Positions 6,662 to 10,001 of a stretch of DNA of 10,001 nt are shown here, one piece after another. A model generated the notes under the pieces. That model was not told where the DNA came from. It searched no databases and saw only the letters and a program-made list of their open reading frames with translations. Numbering within the stretch: position 1 is the first letter of the stretch; every line of letters begins with the position of its first letter. The translations under genes were made by a program, and so were the position numbers. The stretch is from the NCBI GenBank assembly GCA_020853455.1, contig JADYYV010000027.1, positions 1 through 10,001 of the forward strand. Reading direction: 5' to 3'. Origin of the DNA: Alphaproteobacteria bacterium. Lineage in GTDB: Bacteria; Pseudomonadota; Alphaproteobacteria; Micavibrionales; UBA2020.

Positions 6662-7507
6662 TTATTTTCCGGCGGCTTCCGCGCCGGCGTTGTGCGCGGC
6701 GGGCACGAAGCGTTCCGTCTGCTGCGCGCCCTGCGGCAGTTCGATCAGTTTCAGGTTGATTTTCGGCGCTTTCGATTTGTCTTCGAATGAATCGTGGAAT
6801 TTCGTCAGCACTTCGGAGAAGCGGTTGATCGCGTCGACCGGTTCCGATTCATAGATCGGGCGCTGCAGCAGCACGGCGAAGGAATCCGCGCCCAGCCGGC
6901 CGATGACGTCGCTCTGGCGGCGCATGAAGGTCATTTTTTCGGTCAGCTTCTTGAACGTCTCGGCATAGGCCTCCTCGCCCCCTGCCGTCAGTTCGGCATG
7001 GTTCGTGACGGTGATGAAGACGATCAGGCTGCGTTCGGCGTATCTGAACGAACGGTCGATGGCGGAGAGGAACAGCTGGTTGAACGCCGCCTTGCCGATC
7101 ATGCCGCCCGTTGAATGCACGTTGTCTTCGCGCGCAAGATGCCGGCTGAGCGCGGTCAGGCGCTCGGCGTTTCCGATCTTGGTTTCAAGATCGACGGTCG
7201 ATAGCGGCGTGTTCAGCACGTCATTCGTGCCCGCCGTGAGCGCGTCTTCGGTCGTCGCGTTTTTCGACAGCAGGATCAGGTAGGGCTTGACGGACGTGCG
7301 GATGTTTTTCCAGACGCCGATGACCACGGGGCGCGCTTCGGACAGGGGCGCCGGATCGACCATCACGCAGTCGAATTTTCCGTTTTTCAAAAGCTCGAAG
7401 GCCGCGTTTTTATTCTCCTCGGTCACCACTTTATGGCCCTTGGCCGCAAGCTTGTGCGCGATCAGCTGGTTGGTGAGAGATTCGCGGTCGATGACCAGAA
7501 TGTCCAT
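6662..7507 (-). CDS. Receiver-like protein with degenerate GGDEF domain
   Basis: A 281-residue two-domain signalling protein. Residues 1-115 look like a response-regulator receiver: ILVIDRES at the start, the likely phospho-acceptor D51 in CVMVDPAP, and S81 after LILL. The lysine normally found before the conserved proline is replaced (NTPLS, T100-P101), and only one acidic residue (D7) directly follows the first strand, so phosphorylation may be weak or absent. Residues 135-257 resemble a GGDEF domain, seen best in RRQSDVIGRLGADSFAVLL (196-214). The catalytic GG(D/E)EF is GADSF (206-210), so cyclic-di-GMP synthesis is unlikely. The C-terminus is Ala-rich and disordered. A regulatory or scaffold role is inferred. 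The ATG at 7505-7507 has only a distant AGGGG. It heads the operon with pmbA. No membrane segment is seen. Confidence 0.85.
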   Translation of the reverse strand: MDILVIDRESLTNQLIAHKLAAKGHKVVTEENKNAAFELLKNGKFDCVMVDPAPLSEARPVVIGVWKNIRTSVKPYLILLSKNATTEDALTAGTNDVLNTPLSTVDLETKIGNAERLTALSRHLAREDNVHSTGGMIGKAAFNQLFLSAIDRSFRYAERSLIVFITVTNHAELTAGGEEAYAETFKKLTEKMTFMRRQSDVIGRLGADSFAVLLQRPIYESEPVDAINRFSEVLTKFHDSFEDKSKAPKINLKLIELPQGAQQTERFVPAAHNAGAEAAGK

Positions 7508-7539
7508 GGCGGCTTGGTTCCCCTGTTACCCTGGCGGTA

Positions 7540-7569
7540 ATTTTAGGGGCAAGCTGGCGCGAACACCAA
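7540..7569 (-). promoter_or_regulatory. Weak candidate promoter for the receiver-GGDEF/pmbA operon
   Basis: On the minus strand a good -10 (TAAAAT, complement of 7540-7545) lies 18 bases from a poor -35 (TTGGTG, complement of 7564-7569). It is in the right place, about 33 bases before the start codon, but the -35 match is weak. Confidence 0.3.
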
Positions 7570-7605
7570 CAAAAAGCAGGGTTTTTCCCTATTCCTTGAT
7601 AACAT

Positions 7606-7635
7606 TTGACAAACCCCCCGTAATTCCATTATTAC
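7606..7635 (+). promoter_or_regulatory. Promoter of tRNA-Leu
   Basis: A perfect -35 hexamer TTGACA (7606-7611) is followed after 18 bases by TATTAC (7630-7635), or after 17 by TTATTA. Transcription would start near 7642, about 14 bases before the mature tRNA 5' end, which is a usual layout for a single tRNA gene. Confidence 0.6.
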
Positions 7636-7655
7636 TCATCCCACCAAGCACCCGT

Positions 7656-7742
7656 GCCCAAATGGCGGACTTGGTAGACGCGCAGGTTTCAGGTACCTGT
7701 GGGGTTACACCCGTGTAAGTTCGAGTCTTATTTTGGGCACCA
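7656..7742 (+). tRNA. tRNA-Leu (anticodon CAG)
   Basis: An 87-base class II tRNA with encoded CCA. The acceptor stem GCCCAAA (7656-7662) pairs fully with TTTGGGC (7732-7738), followed by A and CCA (7740-7742). The D arm contains TTGGTAGA. The anticodon stem CAGGT/ACCTG (7683-7687, 7695-7699) encloses loop TTCAGGT, with anticodon CAG at 7690-7692 reading CTG, a codon used heavily in this window. A long variable arm (7700-7714) is as expected for leucine. The T loop is TTCGAGT (7720-7726); its stem GTAAG/CTTAT is rather weak, with one G-U pair. Confidence 0.96.
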
Positions 7743-7752
7743 TTTTTTTAGC

Positions 7753-7786
7753 AAACGCCGCAAAGCTTATGCCTTGCGGCGTTTTC
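7753..7786 (+). terminator. Intrinsic terminator after tRNA-Leu, overlapping the opposite gene's 3' end
   Basis: An 11-bp perfect stem, AAACGCCGCAA (7753-7763) with TTGCGGCGTTT (7774-7784), has a 10-base loop and is followed on the plus strand by a short T run. It begins ten bases after the tRNA CCA end; a separate run of seven T (7743-7749) precedes it. The loop and right arm contain the stop and last codons of the minus-strand hydroxylase gene, so the hairpin may also help end that transcript, although the U tract on that side is interrupted. Confidence 0.8.
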
Positions 7787-8783
7787 TTATGCGCTTCATC
7801 GCCAGCTGGGCGTTTTCCCGGAACGGATACAGCAGCATGCTGACGGGGTTCTGGTAGGGCGCTTCCGCCTTTTCCCCGCCAAGGCCAAGGGTCAGCTTTT
7901 CGTCTTTCCAGTCCGTCACGTAAAGCGAGCCGAACACCCAGTCCCACAGGCTCAGCATCGAGCTGAAATTCTTGTTGTAATGCTGGGGGTTTTCGCTGTG
8001 GTGGACCTGGTGCTGCGCCGGGCTGATGATAAAGCGTTCCAGCACCGGGCCGAAAGATATCCAGACATGCGAATGGTGCAGCACGCCCCCGAAAATACTG
8101 AGGAAGAACATCACCGCATTCGCGCCCAGAAAGGTCAGCGTGGCTTCCTTCGACGGATAAAAATGCATGAAGATAACGAGGTTGAGGCCATAGCCCAGCC
8201 CCTTGGTCGCCGATGTCAGCCAGAAATCGACCGGATGCAGCCGGTACACGGCCAGCGGCGTCATCACCTTGGCCGAATGATGCACCTTGTGGAAAGCCCA
8301 CATGGCGGGCACGGCATGGGAAAGCCGGTGCAGCCAGTAATAGAAAAATTCCGCGAAAATGATGGATTGCAGGGTGAAATAGGCCATCACCAGCAGGCCG
8401 GGCTGTTCCCCCCCGGTTGCGGGCGGCAGCAGGCTGGACAGCGACATCGCAAGGCCGACGAAGTATTTGGGCGTGAAAATGCCCCAATTGAACAGCGAGA
8501 TCATAAGCCCGAACAGCATGAAAGCGAAAATGCCGTCGTTCAGCGAAGAGCGGTGCGACCAGATATGGGCCGGGAACATATAATCCCACAGCCCCCTGTC
8601 CGAAAGGCTGGTATCACGCGCGGCATACCAGAAATAAAGCAGCAGCACGATCAGGTAATTGGCCGTCATGGCAGGCCAGTGCAGTCGCGATCCCGGCAGC
8701 AGCATAAACAGCGCCGCCGCCGATATGGTGACGAACAAAACGCCGAGTTTTTTAAGCGCCTCGTTTGACTGGTTTCCCGCCAT
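7767..8783 (-). CDS. Fatty acid hydroxylase superfamily (sterol desaturase-type) membrane protein
   Basis: A 338-residue integral membrane di-iron oxygenase-like protein. The ATG at 8781-8783 has an excellent Shine-Dalgarno (AGGAGG, complement of 8788-8793); a longer frame to 8948 would add 55 residues without hydrophobic or conserved character. The family's histidine clusters are all present: HRLSH (152-156), HKVHH (165-169), H183 in RLHP, HHSH (236-239) and HQVHH (258-262) with a further H268. Membrane segments are at about 12-30, 40-55, 84-100, 107-119, 130-150, 196-208 and 218-235. Such enzymes use O2 and a di-iron centre to hydroxylate or desaturate lipids (fatty acids, sterols, carotenoids, sphingolipids); the substrate here is unknown. 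The basic C-terminus (KRIRKRRKA) is probably cytoplasmic. It is divergent from the GT-C-like gene. Its last codons lie within the tRNA terminator hairpin. Confidence 0.92.
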   Translation of the reverse strand: MAGNQSNEALKKLGVLFVTISAAALFMLLPGSRLHWPAMTANYLIVLLLYFWYAARDTSLSDRGLWDYMFPAHIWSHRSSLNDGIFAFMLFGLMISLFNWGIFTPKYFVGLAMSLSSLLPPATGGEQPGLLVMAYFTLQSIIFAEFFYYWLHRLSHAVPAMWAFHKVHHSAKVMTPLAVYRLHPVDFWLTSATKGLGYGLNLVIFMHFYPSKEATLTFLGANAVMFFLSIFGGVLHHSHVWISFGPVLERFIISPAQHQVHHSENPQHYNKNFSSMLSLWDWVFGSLYVTDWKDEKLTLGLGGEKAEAPYQNPVSMLLYPFRENAQLAMKRIRKRRKA

Positions 8784-8875
8784 CACGCCTCCTGCCCGGG
8801 TATACCCCCCGCCCTGGATACAATGGTAACCCCTTCGCGCTGAACGGGGAAGCGCGGGCTTGCCATTACCAGAAT

Positions 8876-8903
8876 AAAATAAGCCCTTGCTGCCGGAGGT
8901 CAA
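8876..8903 (-). promoter_or_regulatory. Candidate promoter for the fatty acid hydroxylase gene
   Basis: On the minus strand TTGACC (complement of 8898-8903) is followed after 16 bases by TATTTT (complement of 8876-8881). The predicted leader is about 85 bases. It contains an imperfect hairpin (8830-8836 with 8842-8849) and, next to the ribosome site, the perfect palindrome GGGTATACCC (8798-8807). Confidence 0.4.
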
Positions 8904-8941
8904 GTGGCTGCCCGCGCGCCGGTGCGCAAAAAGCTTGCAAG

Positions 8942-8970
8942 TTGACATCGCGAAAGCTCCCCTTCATCTT
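8942..8970 (+). promoter_or_regulatory. Candidate promoter for the GT-C-like gene, implying a leaderless mRNA
   Basis: A perfect TTGACA (8942-8947) lies 17 bases before CATCTT (8965-8970), a weak -10. The expected start of transcription, near 8977, is almost at the ATG (8979), and there is no Shine-Dalgarno in front of that ATG. Confidence 0.4.
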
Positions 8971-8978
8971 TGCAAGTC

Positions 8979-10001
8979 ATGGGCACAGGCAATATTTTCG
9001 GCACAGTTTCCGGCAGGATCGTTCTGCTGCTGCTCGCGGCGATACTGCTGGCGGGGCTGGGGCGCATCCTGCTGCTGCCGCCCTATGAAGGCTATGACGA
9101 AAACGCACATTACGCCCGCCTGCAGGCGGAGGCCTTTGCCGCCCCCGGCGTACCCGCCTATTTCATGTCCACCGAAGTCATGGATTACCCCGCCCACGGC
9201 CCGATGTCGCCCCGCTGGATATTCGCCCGCGCCTTCAACCCCGCTTACCGCGAAGCCGTCAAAACCGGCAGGCCCATGCAGGTCATGGAGATGTTCAAGA
9301 CCCTGCACTTCACGGATTACCACGCTTTTTTTACGGGCAAGGAACTGCAGCAGGAATATAAAAGCCGCTACCGCGAAAAACCGGGCGTTGCGGATTACGC
9401 GCCATCGACGGGCGTCAACTGGCAGTACCAGCATCCGCAGTTATACTATGTGCTGTTCGGTCAGGCGCTGAAAACCGTGGCGGAGGCGCCGCTGATCCCG
9501 CGTCTTGCCGTTTTGCGCATCCTTAGCTATCTGCTGGCCTTCGCCGCTTTCGCGATCACGCTGTTTGCGACTTGGAAGCACCTTGAAATCCGCAAGCATC
9601 CGGCAGCGCGGACGGTTGCGCTCTACAGCGCCTTTTACCCCTTCGTGATGCCGATGTATTTCGAGGAATTCGCGCGGCTGGGCAATGACAGCCTGTGCGC
9701 GCTGATGTTTGCCGTCATCTGGCCGCTGATGCTGTGGCATTTGCGGCAGCCGCGCGAAAAGACGGCATGGGTGCTGGTCGGCCTCTGCATCGGGATTTCA
9801 TGCCTTGTGAAAATGCTGATGCTGGCGACGGGCATCGGCTTTTTGTTCTTTATGATGCTGCACGCATTTCGCAGGGATTCCGGCGCGGAAAGCCTGCCTG
9901 CACGCCTGCTGCCCGCCGCCGTTGCGGGCGCGATCGCGGGCGTGATCGTCATGTGGGCGAAGACGGTCACCGCCGCTTCCAGATCGATCGAGCTTGCCAC
10001 A
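8979..10001 (+). CDS. Multi-pass membrane protein, GT-C glycosyltransferase-like (3' truncated by window edge)
   Basis: An uninterrupted frame of 341 codons runs off the right edge. The ATG at 8979 is followed at once by a membrane helix (about 13-34, VLLLLAAILLAGLGRILLL), a typical N-terminus. A large loop of about 140 residues follows, starting PPYEGYDENAHYARLQ, with the acidic pair D40-E41 and H44, and ending WQYQHPQLYYVLFG (148-161). This D-E-x-x-H plus (Q)HPxLYY pattern is characteristic of GT-C-fold transferases and the DUF2142/ArnT/PMT-like families, which use polyprenyl-phosphate sugars on the periplasmic side. RLGNDS (233-238) is another typical motif. Further helices lie at about 178-197, 211-228, 239-255, 263-278, 279-296 and 311-327. 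Acceptor and sugar cannot be inferred. No Shine-Dalgarno is seen; an in-frame TTG at 8970 is an unlikely alternative start. Confidence 0.85.
   Translation, partial: MGTGNIFGTVSGRIVLLLLAAILLAGLGRILLLPPYEGYDENAHYARLQAEAFAAPGVPAYFMSTEVMDYPAHGPMSPRWIFARAFNPAYREAVKTGRPMQVMEMFKTLHFTDYHAFFTGKELQQEYKSRYREKPGVADYAPSTGVNWQYQHPQLYYVLFGQALKTVAEAPLIPRLAVLRILSYLLAFAAFAITLFATWKHLEIRKHPAARTVALYSAFYPFVMPMYFEEFARLGNDSLCALMFAVIWPLMLWHLRQPREKTAWVLVGLCIGISCLVKMLMLATGIGFLFFMMLHAFRRDSGAESLPARLLPAAVAGAIAGVIVMWAKTVTAASRSIELAT

Noticed and set aside
7574..7588. Small hairpin AGGG-TTTTT-CCCT upstream of the tRNA promoter
   Set aside because: The stem is only four base pairs and there is no gene end for it to terminate on either strand.
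7705..8589. 294-codon minus-strand frame in another phase over the hydroxylase gene
   Set aside because: It overlaps the tRNA and is out of phase with the histidine-cluster protein, so it is a shadow frame.
8887..9471. 194-codon plus-strand frame over the start of the GT-C-like gene
   Set aside because: Arg/Pro/Ser-rich shadow; the frame from 8979 encodes clear membrane helices and stays open for 341 codons.

Overview
The window reads as ordinary chromosomal DNA of a GC-rich Gram-negative bacterium, most likely an alphaproteobacterium. The grounds are GC- and CTG-rich codon use, a dipeptide-type ABC permease pair, a PmbA protein with close family resemblance, a CCA-encoding tRNA-Leu(CAG), and tightly packed genes with spacers under 200 bp. 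The phylum-level guess is inference. I see no insertion sequence, CRISPR array, prophage or origin.

Left part (1-1450): the 3' end of a DppB-like permease gene overlaps a DppC-like permease gene (ATGA overlap). Together they form the membrane channel of a peptide/nickel-type ABC importer whose binding protein and ATPases must lie outside the window. The DppC-like gene has a strikingly AT-rich stretch with unusual codons over most of its length. A strong, probably bidirectional hairpin terminator closes this operon.

1466-4149: amino-acid catabolism. On the minus strand is alanine dehydrogenase (ald), whose stop overlaps the start of a 65-residue protein with a Cys/Gly-rich C-terminus. Divergent to ald, across a 117-bp control region, is ornithine aminotransferase (rocD). 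Both enzymes move nitrogen between amino acids, ammonia and central metabolism (pyruvate, glutamate), so shared control is plausible.

4159-5292: two hypothetical genes transcribed divergently. One encodes a small membrane protein with a Pro/Ala/Lys tail (minus strand). The other encodes a soluble 187-residue protein (plus strand).

5297-7507: a minus-strand two-gene operon. A receiver-like protein with a degenerate GGDEF domain (GADSF) is followed 15 bp later by pmbA (TldE).

7606-7785: a tRNA-Leu(CAG) gene with its own promoter and a hairpin terminator. The terminator lies partly inside the 3' end of the next gene on the opposite strand.

7767-10001: a fatty-acid-hydroxylase-superfamily membrane enzyme (minus strand) is divergent from a large GT-C-like multi-pass membrane protein (plus strand). 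The latter runs off the right edge and may be read from a leaderless transcript. Both look like lipid or envelope modification functions, but their substrates cannot be read from sequence.

No clearly new multi-gene system stands out. The best leads are the Cys-rich mini-protein coupled to ald, the degenerate receiver-GGDEF protein paired with pmbA, and the compositional mosaic in the permease gene.
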